A program made the translations under genes and the position numbers. 64,000 nt of DNA from Lachnospiraceae bacterium (GTDB lineage Bacteria; Bacillota; Clostridia; Lachnospirales; Lachnospiraceae), in contig CAAGKF010000191.1 in assembly GCA_900770345.1 (NCBI GenBank), positions 1 through 64,000 on the forward strand, written 5' to 3'. Positions 15,905 to 25,276 of the stretch are shown piece after piece. Every line of letters starts with the position of its first letter. Positions within the stretch are counted from its first letter, which is position 1. The notes under the pieces are model-generated. The model saw only the letters and a program-made list of their open reading frames with translations, was not told where the DNA came from and did no database searches.

Positions 15905-16330
15905 ATGACGAAAGATGTGCTGATCACGATCAGCGGCGTTCAGATGATGGAAGATGAGGATGCCGATGTGGAAATGATCGTCAGGGGAGATTATTACCGG
16001 AAAAACGGAAAGCATTATATTCTTTATGATGAGATTATGGAAGGCTTCCGGGGAAAGATAAGCAATGTGATCAAGATCTCTCCCGACAGTATGGATATTA
16101 TCAAAAAGGGGATTACCAATACCCATATGCAGTTTGAAAAGAACAAAAAGAATCTGGCCTGTTATTCCACGCCCATGGGCGACCTGGTGGTGGGGATACA
16201 GGCGAACAGGATAAGGATCGATGAACAGCCGGACAGCCTGAAGGTGGATGTGGAGTATTCGCTGGATGTGAATTATGAGCATCTGTCTGACTGCAGCATC
16301 CGTCTGGACGTGAAGTCTGTACAGGCCTGA
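15905..16330 (+). CDS. DUF1934 beta-barrel protein (YwiB-like)
   Basis: About 141 residues from ATG 15905, preceded by GGGAGAGG; an ATG at 15881 overlapping the ddl stop is open but has no ribosome site. The family pattern is DVLITISGVQ at the start, YYRKNGKHYILYDE near 30-43, and ending in YSLDVNYEHLSDCSIRLDVK. Known members fold as small calycin-like barrels and are often beside argS or cell-wall genes; the function is not established. Co-transcription with ddl is likely because only 20 bases separate the genes. An intrinsic terminator follows. Confidence 0.85.
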   Translation: MTKDVLITISGVQMMEDEDADVEMIVRGDYYRKNGKHYILYDEIMEGFRGKISNVIKISPDSMDIIKKGITNTHMQFEKNKKNLACYSTPMGDLVVGIQANRIRIDEQPDSLKVDVEYSLDVNYEHLSDCSIRLDVKSVQA

Positions 16331-16351
16331 CAGGCCGGAAACCGATACGCA

Positions 16352-16401
16352 AAGAAGCCGGAAAACAGAGGCAGCAGCCCTTTTTGTTTCCGGCTTCTTT
16401 T
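16352..16401. terminator. Bidirectional terminator
   Basis: AAGAAGCCGGAAAC pairs with GTTTCCGGCTTCTT, with T residues to the right and A residues to the left. It serves the ddl-DUF1934 operon and the converging gene at 16410-16859. Confidence 0.85.
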
Positions 16402-16409
16402 ATTACGGA

Positions 16410-16859
16410 TTATTTTTCTTTTTTGAATCTTGCGAAGAATCCTTTCTTCTTGGGAGCGGCGGGAATGGTTCCCCCTCTTACGCTCTTGATCTGAGTGATG
16501 TAGATACCGCTGATGACTACCTTGGCTTCGGTCTTGACCGGCAGGGTATCAAATACTTTGGCATCTGCGATCAGGGTCATGATCTTGGGACCGATCTTTG
16601 CCTTTACGATAGGAAGCTTGGACCAGCGCATGTACCAGGGAGTCTGTTCTGTCACGATCTTTGGAAGCCCGGCATCGGCGATCTTCAGCTTCTTTTTGTC
16701 GATAACCAGAATGGAAACGGTCTGAGCGGCGGCATCCAGCATCTGCTGCTGTTCTACCTGACGCTTCTGAAGCTTGGTCCCCAGGAAATAGAGAACAGCC
16801 AGGGCGATGGCGGCAACGATCAGGATTACGATAAGTACATTCCATATGATATGTGCCAT
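16410..16859 (-). CDS. Membrane-anchored hypothetical protein, 149 aa
   Basis: ATG at 16859 with GGAGGT upstream. One N-terminal membrane segment (WNVLIVILIVAAIALAVLYF, about 6-25) is followed by a short coiled region (KRQVEQQQMLDAAAQ). A soluble domain of about 95 residues with beta-like periodicity (IVKAKIGPKIMTLIADAKVF) comes next. The tail is very basic (KKKGFFARFKKEK). The protein appears to be cytoplasmic-facing and anchored. It stands directly upstream of, and divergent from, rpoB, where many other Firmicutes have rplL. The family is unnamed to me and the function unknown. Confidence 0.7.
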   Translation of the reverse strand: MAHIIWNVLIVILIVAAIALAVLYFLGTKLQKRQVEQQQMLDAAAQTVSILVIDKKKLKIADAGLPKIVTEQTPWYMRWSKLPIVKAKIGPKIMTLIADAKVFDTLPVKTEAKVVISGIYITQIKSVRGGTIPAAPKKKGFFARFKKEK

Positions 16860-16993
16860 GGGGTAATACCTCCATTTGTAAAATATAGTATCATCCCCTT
16901 GTCATAAGTACGCGGCTTTTTCATGCTTCACGATCCCAGGGGACATTCTATAATAGTATATCATTTATAGATGTAAATTGCAAGAAAAAAATC

Positions 16994-17022
16994 TTGACAC
17001 CTTGACTTTTCTATGATATTAT
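16994..17022 (+). promoter_or_regulatory. Main promoter of rpoBC
   Basis: TTGACA, 17 bases, TATTAT: near-consensus sigma-A promoter, 178 bases upstream of the rpoB start. Confidence 0.8.
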
Positions 17023-17028
17023 GGAGTG

Positions 17029-17199
17029 TGCACTATTGTGGCGACGTGGGCTTTTTGCGCCCTTTACACAATGTCTGCCGGGTTCCCGCCTGGCGGATGC
17101 TGTACTGCGCCCGATTACTGAGAACGAAAAGCGATGCTCCGGCCTGACATTCAGGCAGGAGGGCCGCGAACTAAATTTTAAAACAGGGGTGAAACGTCA
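17029..17199 (+). promoter_or_regulatory. Long GC-rich 5' leader of rpoB
   Basis: About 170 transcribed bases without a convincing gene. Small hairpins are visible: GGGC/GCCC at about 17048-17062, CGGG/CCCG near 17080, and GCCTGACATTCAGGC at 17142-17156 inside a wider CGGCC/GGCCG pairing. No hairpin is followed by a T-run. A leader this long suggests feedback or antitermination control of RNA polymerase subunits, but no known motif was recognised. Confidence 0.45.
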
Positions 17200-20100
17200 A
17201 TGGAGAAAAGCAGAATACGTCCGGTACCAGCCGGGAAAAGCGTAAGAATGAGCTACTCAAGACAGAAAGAAGTTCTTGAGATGCCGAACCTGATTGAGAT
17301 TCAAAAAGACTCCTACCAGTGGTTCTTGGACGAAGGACTGAAGGAAGCGTTTGATGATATCTCTCCGATTACAGACTTTGCAGGACATCTGAGTCTGGAA
17401 TTTGTTGACTTTACATTATGCAGAGATGATATTAAGTATACCATCGAAGAGTGTAAAGAGCGGGATGCCACTTACGCCGCACCACTTAAGGTAAAGGTAA
17501 GACTGTACAATAAAGATAAAGATGAAATGAATGAGCACGAGATATTCATGGGCGATCTGCCCCTGATGACAGACACCGGTTCCTTTGTGATCAACGGTGC
17601 GGAGCGTGTTATTGTCAGCCAGCTGGTACGTTCCCCTGGTATCTACTACGGCATTGGTCACGATAAGGTAGGTAAGGAGCTGTTTACCTGCACTGTTATC
17701 CCGAACCGCGGCGCATGGCTGGAGTATGAGACGGATTCCAATGACGTATTTTATGTGCGTGTGGACAGAACGCGTAAGGTTCCTGTGACTGTGCTGATCC
17801 GTGCCCTGGGCTATGGCACCAATGCGGAGATCCTGGAGCTGTTCGGTGAGGAGCCAAAGCTTCTGGCAAGCTTCGGCAAGGATACTTCCGACAATTATCA
17901 GGATGGTCTGCTGGAATTATATAAGAAGATCCGTCCCGGTGAGCCGCTGTCTGTGGACAGTGCGGAAAGCCTGCTGAACAGCATGTTCTTTGACCCCAGA
18001 AGATATGATCTGGCAAAGGTGGGCAGATATAAGTTTAATAAGAAGCTTTCCTTTAAGTACCGTCTGAACGGTCAGATCCTGGCTGAGGATGTGGTGGATA
18101 CCTCTACCGGTGAGATCCTGGCAGAAGCAGGGACCAAGCTTAACAAGGAAACCGCCATGCAGCTCCAGAACTCCGCTGTTCCCTATGTATGGGTACAGGG
18201 ACCGAACAGAAAGCAGAAGGTGCTTTCCAACCGCATGGTAGAGATTGGCGCTTATGTTTCCTTTGATCCGGAGGAGGTAGGCGTTTCGGAGCTGGTATAT
18301 TATCCTGCTCTGGCTCCTATTCTGGAGGAGGCCGGTTCTGATGAGGAGGCCCTGAAGGAAGCGATCCGCAGAAACATCCATGAGCTGATCCCGAAGTCTA
18401 TTACCAAGGAGGATATCCTTGCCTCCATTAACTATAATATGCATCTGGAGGAGCAGGTGGGCAATGCCGACGATATCGATCATCTGGGCAACCGCCGTAT
18501 CCGTGCCGTAGGAGAGCTGCTTCAGAACCAGTACCGCATCGGTCTTTCCCGTATGGAGCGTGTGGTGAGAGAGCGTATGACCACTCAGGATATGGATGGC
18601 GTTACGCCTCAGTCCCTGATCAACATCAAGCCGGTGACCGCGGCTGTGAAGGAGTTCTTCGGAAGCTCCCAGCTGTCTCAGTTCATGGACCAGAACAACC
18701 CTCTGTCCGAGCTGACGCATAAGCGCCGTCTGTCCGCCCTGGGCCCCGGCGGTCTGTCAAGAGACCGTGCCGGATTCGAGGTTCGAGATGTACACTATAC
18801 CCATTACGGACGTATGTGTCCTATCGAGACTCCTGAAGGTCCCAACATCGGTCTGATCAACTCGCTGGCTACCTATGCGAGAGTAAATTCCTACGGCTTT
18901 ATTGAGGCTCCTTACCGCGTGGTGGATAAGACCACAGATCCTGCCAACCCGAGAGTTACGGATGAGGTTGTGTATCTGACTGCCGATGAGGAGGATAACT
19001 TCGTAGTAGCACAGGCGAATGAGCCTCTGGATGCGGACGGCCATTTTATTCACAATAACGTATCCGGACGTTTCCGTACAGAGACTTCCGAGTTCCAGAA
19101 GAAGACCATCGACCTGATGGACGTATCTCCTAAGATGGTATTCTCCGTGGCAACGGCCATGATCCCGTTCCTGCAGAACGACGATGCGAACCGTGCTCTG
19201 ATGGGTTCCAACATGCAGCGTCAGGCAGTGCCCCTTCTGTCTACGGAAGCGCCTGCCGTAGGTACCGGTATTGAAGGAAAGGCAGCCGTTGACTCCGGTG
19301 TGTGCGTGGTTGCGAAGAATGCAGGCGTGGTAGAACGCTCCGCGTCCAACGAGATCATTATCAAGAGAGATTCCGACGGCAACCGGGATGTATATCATCT
19401 GACCAAGTTTAAGAGAAGCAACCAGAGCAACTGCTACAACCAGAAGCCTATCGTATATAAGAACGATCATGTGGAGGCAGGCGAGGTGATCGCGGACGGT
19501 CCTTCCACCGCCAACGGAGAGATCGCTCTGGGCAAGAACCCGCTGATCGGTTTCATGACCTGGGAGGGCTATAATTACGAGGACGCCGTACTGCTGTCTG
19601 AGCGCCTTGTACAGGATGATGTATACACCTCTGTTCATATCGAGGAGTATGAGGCAGAGGCCCGCGATACCAAGCTGGGACCGGAGGAGATCACCCGTGA
19701 TGTTCCCGGTGTGGGCGAGGACGCGCTGAAGGATCTGGATGAGAGAGGTATCATCCGTATCGGTGCAGAGGTTCGTGCGGGAGATATCCTGGTAGGAAAG
19801 GTTACCCCCAAGGGTGAGACCGAGCTGACTGCTGAGGAGAGACTGCTGCGCGCCATCTTCGGTGAGAAGGCGAGAGAGGTCCGTGATACTTCCTTAAAAG
19901 TGCCTCACGGCGCATACGGCGTTATCGTGGACGCCAAGGTATTTACGAGAGAGAACGGAGATGAGCTTTCTCCGGGTGTAAACGAGACAGTCCGTATTTA
20001 TATTGCTCAGAAGAGAAAAATCTCTGTAGGTGACAAGATGGCCGGACGTCACGGAAACAAGGGTGTTGTTTCCCGTGTGCTCCCTGTGGAAGATATGCCG

Positions 20101-21069
20101 TTCCTGCCCAACGGACGTCCTCTGGACATCGTGCTGAATCCTCTGGGCGTGCCGTCACGTATGAACATCGGACAGGTGCTGGAGATCCACTTGAGCCTTG
20201 CTGCCAAGGCTCTTGGCTTTAACGTATCCACTCCGATCTTTGACGGCGCAAATGAGAATGATATTCAGGATACCCTGGAACTGGCAAATGACTATGTCAA
20301 CAGCTCCTGGGAGGACTTTGAAGCAAAATATAAAGATACACTGAGACCTGAGGTAATGGATTATCTGGGCTCCCATCTGGAGCACAGAGAGCTGTGGAAG
20401 GGTGTGCCCATCAGCCGCGACGGTAAAGTGCGTCTGCGCGACGGACGTACCGGCGAGTTCTTCGACGGAGCCGTTACCATCGGACACATGCATTACCTGA
20501 AGCTGCATCATCTGGTAGATGATAAGATCCATGCCCGTTCCACAGGCCCATACTCCCTGGTAACTCAGCAGCCTCTGGGCGGCAAGGCTCAGTTCGGCGG
20601 CCAGCGTTTCGGAGAGATGGAGGTTTGGGCTCTGGAGGCCTACGGCGCATCCTATACGCTGCAGGAGATCATGACCGTGAAGTCCGATGACGTTGTAGGA
20701 CGTGTGAAGGCTTACGAGGCCATTATCAAAGGTGAGAATATTCCTGAGCCGGGTGTTCCGGAATCCTTCAAGGTACTGTTAAAGGAAATGCAGGCTCTGG
20801 GTCTGGATGTACAGGTTCTGAGAGATGACGGAACCGAGGTGGAGATGACCGAGAACATTGACTATGGCGATACAGAGCTGCGGGCAATGCTGGAGGGCGA
20901 CCGCCATTACAGCGACCGTGAGAATTATTCCAGCTACGGCTATCAGGAGCAGGAGTTCAAGAATAATGAACTGGTCAATGTAGAAAGTGAAGATGACAGC
21001 GATGAATACACCGACGACGCAGAGGACGATCCGTATCTGGATGATGCTGCTGACGGTGAAGACGAATAA
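17200..21069 (+). CDS. rpoB: DNA-directed RNA polymerase subunit beta
   Basis: A 1289-residue RNA polymerase beta subunit, complete. The rifampicin-binding region reads FGSSQLSQFMDQNNPLSELTHKRRLSALGPGG (split within about 484-515), with no known resistance change visible at the usual Ser, His and Asp positions. GRMCPIETPEGPNIGL and GDKMAGRHGNKGVVS further on are the expected core motifs. The C-terminal end has an acidic extension (SEDDSDEYTDDAEDDPYLDD). GGGGTGA precedes ATG 17200. No ribosomal protein genes L10/L12 stand immediately upstream. rpoC follows after 18 bases. Confidence 0.98.
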   Translation: MEKSRIRPVPAGKSVRMSYSRQKEVLEMPNLIEIQKDSYQWFLDEGLKEAFDDISPITDFAGHLSLEFVDFTLCRDDIKYTIEECKERDATYAAPLKVKVRLYNKDKDEMNEHEIFMGDLPLMTDTGSFVINGAERVIVSQLVRSPGIYYGIGHDKVGKELFTCTVIPNRGAWLEYETDSNDVFYVRVDRTRKVPVTVLIRALGYGTNAEILELFGEEPKLLASFGKDTSDNYQDGLLELYKKIRPGEPLSVDSAESLLNSMFFDPRRYDLAKVGRYKFNKKLSFKYRLNGQILAEDVVDTSTGEILAEAGTKLNKETAMQLQNSAVPYVWVQGPNRKQKVLSNRMVEIGAYVSFDPEEVGVSELVYYPALAPILEEAGSDEEALKEAIRRNIHELIPKSITKEDILASINYNMHLEEQVGNADDIDHLGNRRIRAVGELLQNQYRIGLSRMERVVRERMTTQDMDGVTPQSLINIKPVTAAVKEFFGSSQLSQFMDQNNPLSELTHKRRLSALGPGGLSRDRAGFEVRDVHYTHYGRMCPIETPEGPNIGLINSLATYARVNSYGFIEAPYRVVDKTTDPANPRVTDEVVYLTADEEDNFVVAQANEPLDADGHFIHNNVSGRFRTETSEFQKKTIDLMDVSPKMVFSVATAMIPFLQNDDANRALMGSNMQRQAVPLLSTEAPAVGTGIEGKAAVDSGVCVVAKNAGVVERSASNEIIIKRDSDGNRDVYHLTKFKRSNQSNCYNQKPIVYKNDHVEAGEVIADGPSTANGEIALGKNPLIGFMTWEGYNYEDAVLLSERLVQDDVYTSVHIEEYEAEARDTKLGPEEITRDVPGVGEDALKDLDERGIIRIGAEVRAGDILVGKVTPKGETELTAEERLLRAIFGEKAREVRDTSLKVPHGAYGVIVDAKVFTRENGDELSPGVNETVRIYIAQKRKISVGDKMAGRHGNKGVVSRVLPVEDMPFLPNGRPLDIVLNPLGVPSRMNIGQVLEIHLSLAAKALGFNVSTPIFDGANENDIQDTLELANDYVNSSWEDFEAKYKDTLRPEVMDYLGSHLEHRELWKGVPISRDGKVRLRDGRTGEFFDGAVTIGHMHYLKLHHLVDDKIHARSTGPYSLVTQQPLGGKAQFGGQRFGEMEVWALEAYGASYTLQEIMTVKSDDVVGRVKAYEAIIKGENIPEPGVPESFKVLLKEMQALGLDVQVLRDDGTEVEMTENIDYGDTELRAMLEGDRHYSDRENYSSYGYQEQEFKNNELVNVESEDDSDEYTDDAEDDPYLDDAADGEDE

Positions 21070-21087
21070 TAGAAGGGAGTAAAGTTC

Positions 21088-24000
21088 ATGCCGGAAACTA
21101 ATGAAACTTATCATCCAATGGCGTTTGATGCCATTAAGATTGGCCTGGCCTCCCCTGACAAGATTCTGGAGTGGTCACACGGCGAGGTGAAAAAGCCGGA
21201 GACGATCAACTACAGAACCTTGAAGCCTGAAAAGGACGGTCTGTACTGTGAAAGGATTTTCGGACCGAGCAAGGACTGGGAGTGTCACTGCGGTAAATAT
21301 AAGAAGATTCGTTATAAAGGTGTTGTCTGCGACCGATGCGGCGTTGAGGTTACCAAGTCCAGCGTCCGCAGAGAGCGTATGGGCCATATTAAGCTGGCCG
21401 CTCCCGTATCCCATATCTGGTACTTTAAAGGTATCCCCAGCCGTATGGGTCTGATTCTGGATATTTCGCCGAGAACACTGGAGAAGGTTCTGTACTTTGC
21501 CTCCTATATCGTACTGGATCCCGGTTCCACCAGTCTTCAGTACAAGCAGGTGCTGTCTGAGAAGGAGTACCGGGAAGAGGTTGAGAAGTACGGCGGAACC
21601 GGCGGCTTCCGTGTGGGAATGGGTGCTGAGGCGATCCAGGAGCTTTTGAAGGCGATCGATCTGGAAAAGGATTCCGCTGATTTAAGAAAGCAGCTGGCTG
21701 ACGCCACCGGACAGAAGCGGGCAAGGATCATCAAGAGACTGGAGGTTGTTGAGGCGTTCCTGTCCTCCGGCAACCGCCCTGAGTGGATGGTCATGGATGT
21801 GCTTCCTGTTATTCCTCCGGATATCCGTCCTATGGTACAGCTGGACGGCGGCCGTTTCGCGACTTCCGATCTGAATGATCTGTACAGAAGGATCATCAAC
21901 CGAAACAACCGTCTTGCGAGACTTCTGGATCTGGGAGCACCGGATATCATTGTCCGCAACGAGAAGCGTATGCTGCAGGAGGCTGTAGACGCGCTGATCG
22001 ACAACGGCCGCCGCGGCAGACCTGTTACCGGCCCCGGAAACCGTGCGTTGAAGTCTCTTTCCGATATGTTAAAGGGTAAGCAGGGACGTTTCCGTCAGAA
22101 CCTGCTGGGCAAGCGTGTTGACTACTCCGGACGTTCTGTTATCGTAGTAGGTCCCGAGCTGAAGATCTACCAGTGCGGTCTGCCCAAGGAGATGGCCATC
22201 GAGCTGTTCAAGCCCTTCGTTATGAAGGAGCTGGTATCCAACGGAATCGCTCACAATATCAAGAATGCCAAGAAGATGGTAGAGAGACTGCAGTCTGAGG
22301 TATGGGATGTGCTGGAGGATGTAATCAAAGAGCATCCCGTTATGCTGAACCGTGCTCCTACGCTTCACAGACTGGGAATCCAGGCTTTTGAGCCGATCCT
22401 GGTAGAGGGCAAGGCTATCAAGCTGCATCCGCTGGTTTGTACCGCATTCAACGCTGACTTCGACGGTGACCAGATGGCTGTTCATCTGCCTCTGTCCGTA
22501 GAGGCACAGGCAGAGTGCCGTTTCCTGCTCTTAAGCCCCAACAACCTGCTGAAGCCTTCCGACGGCGGTCCTGTAGCCGTTCCTTCACAGGATATGGTAC
22601 TCGGTATCTACTACCTGACACAGGAGCGTCCTGGCGCCAAGGGCGAGGGCATGGTATTCAAGAGCGTAAACGAAGCGATCCTTGCCTATGAGAATAAAGA
22701 AGCTACCCTTCACTCACGCGTGAAGGTAAGAGTATCCAAGAAGATGGCCGACGGTACCGTGAAGACAGGAACCATTGAGTCCACCATCGGACGTTTCATC
22801 TTCAATGAGATCATTCCTCAGGATCTGGGCTTTGTTGACAGAAGCATTCCTGAGAATGAGCTGAAGCTGGAGGTTGACTTCCATGTAGCAAAGAAGCAGC
22901 TGAAGCAGATCCTTGAAAAGGTTATCAATGTTCATGGCGCTACCCAGACAGCTGTAACTCTGGATGACATCAAGGCCATTGGTTATAAATATTCCACCAG
23001 AGCGGCTATGACCGTATCGATTTCCGATATGACGGTGCCGGAAAGCAAGCCTCAGCTGATCGCTGACGCACAGGCTACCGTGGACCGCATCGCGAAAAAC
23101 TACCGCCGCGGTCTGATCACCGAGGAAGAGCGTTACAAAGAGGTTGTAGAGACCTGGAAGACTACGGATGATCAGCTGACTCATGACCTGCTGGCAGGAC
23201 TGGATAAGTACAACAACATCTTTATGATGGCTGATTCCGGTGCGCGAGGATCTGATAAGCAGATCAAACAGCTGGCAGGTATGCGAGGCCTGATGGCAGA
23301 TACGACCGGCCACATCATCGAACTTCCTATTAAGTCCAACTTCCGTGAAGGTCTGGACGTACTGGAATACTTCATTTCCGCTCACGGAGCCAGAAAGGGT
23401 ATGTCCGATACGGCTCTTCGTACAGCGGACTCTGGTTACCTGACAAGACGTCTGGTAGATGTATCTCAGGATCTTATTATCCGCGAGGTAGACTGCTGCG
23501 AGGGCAAGGAGATCCCGTATATGGAGATCAGGGCTTTCATGGATGGAAACGAAGTGATCGAGGATCTTCAGGAAAGAATTACAGGACGTTATATTGCCGA
23601 GACCATTACCGATCCCGATACAGGCGAGGTAGTAGTCAAGGCCAACCATATGTGTACACCGAAGCGTGCCGCAGCCGTTATGAAGGTGCTGAACAAGACG
23701 GGACGCAAATCCGTCAAGATCCGTACCGTGCTGAGCTGTAAGTCTCACATCGGTGTGTGTGCGAAGTGCTACGGCGCCAACATGGCAACCGGCCAGCCTG
23801 TACAGGTTGGTGAGGCGGTCGGAATCATCGCCGCACAGTCTATCGGTGAGCCCGGTACACAGCTGACCATGCGTACCTTCCATACGGGCGGTGTTGCAGG
23901 CGGCGATATCACACAGGGTCTTCCCCGAGTTGAGGAGCTTTTCGAGGCACGTAAGCCCAAGGGTCTTGCAATCATTACTGAGTTCGGCGGTGTGGTAAGC

Positions 24001-24813
24001 ATCAAGGATACAAAGAAGAAGCGCGAGATCACAGTTACGGACAATGAGACCGGAAACGCCAAGACCTATCTGATTCCTTACGGTTCCAGGATCAAGGTTC
24101 TGGAGGGACAGGTTCTGGAGGCCGGCGACGAGCTGACAGAAGGAAGCGTCAATCCTCATGACATCCTTAAGATCAAGGGAGTCCGCGCGGTGCAGGATTA
24201 CATGATCCAGGAGGTACAGCGTGTATACCGTCTGCAGGGTGTTGAGATCAATGATAAGCATATTGAGATGATCGTTCACCAGATGTTAAAGAAGGTTAAG
24301 ATCGAGGAGAGCGGAGACAGCGATATGCTGCCGGGCGTATCCATGGATGTTCTGGATTACAATGAGATGAACGACAGACTGATCGCCGAGGGCAAAAAGC
24401 CGGCAGACGGCAGACAGGTAATGCTCGGTATTACCAAGGCTTCTCTGGCAACGGATTCCTTCCTGTCGGCTGCTTCCTTCCAGGAGACCACTAAGGTTCT
24501 GACCGAGGCGGCCATCAACGGAAAGATCGATCATCTGATCGGCCTGAAGGAAAATGTTATCATCGGCAAGCCGATCCCGGCCGGTACCGGAATGAAGCGC
24601 TACCGCAATGTAAAGCTGGATACGGATGAAGTGGAAAGCGATGAGATCATGCTTTCTGATGATGACGATATTCTTCTTTCCTCTGACGAGGTTGATGATA
24701 TCCAGCTGACAGAGGACAATGTAGCCGAGGAAGTTCTGGGGCTGGATGATATGGCAGATGTGGATGAGGATGCTTCCGAAGCAGAGGATGCAGAGGAGTA
24801 TTCCGACAAATAA
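21088..24813 (+). CDS. rpoC: DNA-directed RNA polymerase subunit beta'
   Basis: A 1241-residue beta' subunit. The N-terminal zinc site (CHCGKYKKIRYKGVVCDRCG, about 69-88), the absolutely conserved catalytic loop NADFDGDQMAVH (three Asp holding Mg2+, about 453-464), the bridge-helix region GLMADTTGHIIELPIKSNF and the second cysteine cluster (CKSHIGVCAKC) are all visible. The C-terminal end carries an acidic tail rich in Asp and Glu (about 1180-1241), as in other Lachnospiraceae. AAGGGAG precedes ATG 21088. It is in one operon with rpoB and is followed by an intrinsic terminator. Confidence 0.98.
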   Translation: MPETNETYHPMAFDAIKIGLASPDKILEWSHGEVKKPETINYRTLKPEKDGLYCERIFGPSKDWECHCGKYKKIRYKGVVCDRCGVEVTKSSVRRERMGHIKLAAPVSHIWYFKGIPSRMGLILDISPRTLEKVLYFASYIVLDPGSTSLQYKQVLSEKEYREEVEKYGGTGGFRVGMGAEAIQELLKAIDLEKDSADLRKQLADATGQKRARIIKRLEVVEAFLSSGNRPEWMVMDVLPVIPPDIRPMVQLDGGRFATSDLNDLYRRIINRNNRLARLLDLGAPDIIVRNEKRMLQEAVDALIDNGRRGRPVTGPGNRALKSLSDMLKGKQGRFRQNLLGKRVDYSGRSVIVVGPELKIYQCGLPKEMAIELFKPFVMKELVSNGIAHNIKNAKKMVERLQSEVWDVLEDVIKEHPVMLNRAPTLHRLGIQAFEPILVEGKAIKLHPLVCTAFNADFDGDQMAVHLPLSVEAQAECRFLLLSPNNLLKPSDGGPVAVPSQDMVLGIYYLTQERPGAKGEGMVFKSVNEAILAYENKEATLHSRVKVRVSKKMADGTVKTGTIESTIGRFIFNEIIPQDLGFVDRSIPENELKLEVDFHVAKKQLKQILEKVINVHGATQTAVTLDDIKAIGYKYSTRAAMTVSISDMTVPESKPQLIADAQATVDRIAKNYRRGLITEEERYKEVVETWKTTDDQLTHDLLAGLDKYNNIFMMADSGARGSDKQIKQLAGMRGLMADTTGHIIELPIKSNFREGLDVLEYFISAHGARKGMSDTALRTADSGYLTRRLVDVSQDLIIREVDCCEGKEIPYMEIRAFMDGNEVIEDLQERITGRYIAETITDPDTGEVVVKANHMCTPKRAAAVMKVLNKTGRKSVKIRTVLSCKSHIGVCAKCYGANMATGQPVQVGEAVGIIAAQSIGEPGTQLTMRTFHTGGVAGGDITQGLPRVEELFEARKPKGLAIITEFGGVVSIKDTKKKREITVTDNETGNAKTYLIPYGSRIKVLEGQVLEAGDELTEGSVNPHDILKIKGVRAVQDYMIQEVQRVYRLQGVEINDKHIEMIVHQMLKKVKIEESGDSDMLPGVSMDVLDYNEMNDRLIAEGKKPADGRQVMLGITKASLATDSFLSAASFQETTKVLTEAAINGKIDHLIGLKENVIIGKPIPAGTGMKRYRNVKLDTDEVESDEIMLSDDDDILLSSDEVDDIQLTEDNVAEEVLGLDDMADVDEDASEAEDAEEYSDK

Positions 24814-24832
24814 TCCGATAAACAGAACGAAG

Positions 24833-24859
24833 AGAGCCGTCCGTCAGGGCGGCTCTTTT
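24833..24859 (+). terminator. Intrinsic terminator after rpoC
   Basis: AGAGCCG pairs with CGGCTCT, followed by TTTT. It separates rpoBC from the str operon. Confidence 0.75.
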
Positions 24860-24893
24860 ACTGCGAAAATGTTATCAGTGAGGAGGATGGAGG

Positions 24894-25130
24894 ATGAAAA
24901 CGATAAAACTGGCAATGCTGATCCTTCTGGGGATCACTGCTGTTGAGGCGCTGGCCTTTCTGATCAACAGCATTGTCACACTTGTAAATGACCCCGCCAT
25001 GAGCGCGCCCTGGTATGCGGCATGCCTGGCAACCCTGATATTCTTCGGACCGGTGCTGCTTCTGGAGGGCGGCGTATATGTGCTGCTGAGATGGTGGGAG
25101 AAAAGAAAAAACGGGGGAAAATCTGTATAA
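24894..25130 (+). CDS. Small two-helix membrane protein between rpoC and rpsL
   Basis: A 78-residue protein with a strong ribosome site (GAGGATGGAGG before ATG 24894). Two membrane segments are plain: about residues 5-33 (IKLAMLILLGITAVEALAFLI) and about 43-66 (ACLATLIFFGPVLLLEGGVYVLL). A basic tail (RWWEKRKNGGKSV) follows. The last codons are part of a 21-bp tandem duplication that continues up to the rpsL promoter. It sits where Firmicutes often have the L7Ae-like ribosomal protein gene, but it has no relation to that family. The function is unknown. Confidence 0.65.
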   Translation: MKTIKLAMLILLGITAVEALAFLINSIVTLVNDPAMSAPWYAACLATLIFFGPVLLLEGGVYVLLRWWEKRKNGGKSV

Positions 25131-25149
25131 AACGGGGGAAAATCTGTAT
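25108..25149. repeat. Perfect 21-bp tandem duplication
   Basis: Two exact head-to-tail copies of a 21-base unit starting AAAACGGGGG and ending TCTGTAT (25108-25128, 25129-25149). The first copy encodes the end and stop codon of the small membrane protein. The second ends 8 bases before the -35 of the str promoter. Confidence 0.9.
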
Positions 25150-25157
25150 AAAACACC

Positions 25158-25186
25158 TTGACAGAACAATTTTCCCTGTATATAAT
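25158..25186 (+). promoter_or_regulatory. Consensus promoter of the str operon
   Basis: TTGACA, exactly 17 bases, TATAAT: a perfect sigma-A promoter, 91 bases before rpsL. Confidence 0.92.
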
Positions 25187-25276
25187 AAGTGGGTGTGCGA
25201 AAAAATGCAGATTTTTTCGCTCGCCTTAAGCTGAAATACACAGCAACCGCAGACAATATCACAGGAGGTGAAAAGA

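Noticed and set aside
17021..17245. 74-codon frame in the rpoB leader, possible leader peptide
   Set aside because: It starts at the promoter -10, has no ribosome site and overlaps rpoB out of frame.
22714..24279. 521-codon minus-strand frame inside rpoC
   Set aside because: Mirror frame of a highly conserved gene with strong codon bias; no family features.
25108..25149. CRISPR-like repeat
   Set aside because: Only two copies with no spacer; a simple tandem duplication.
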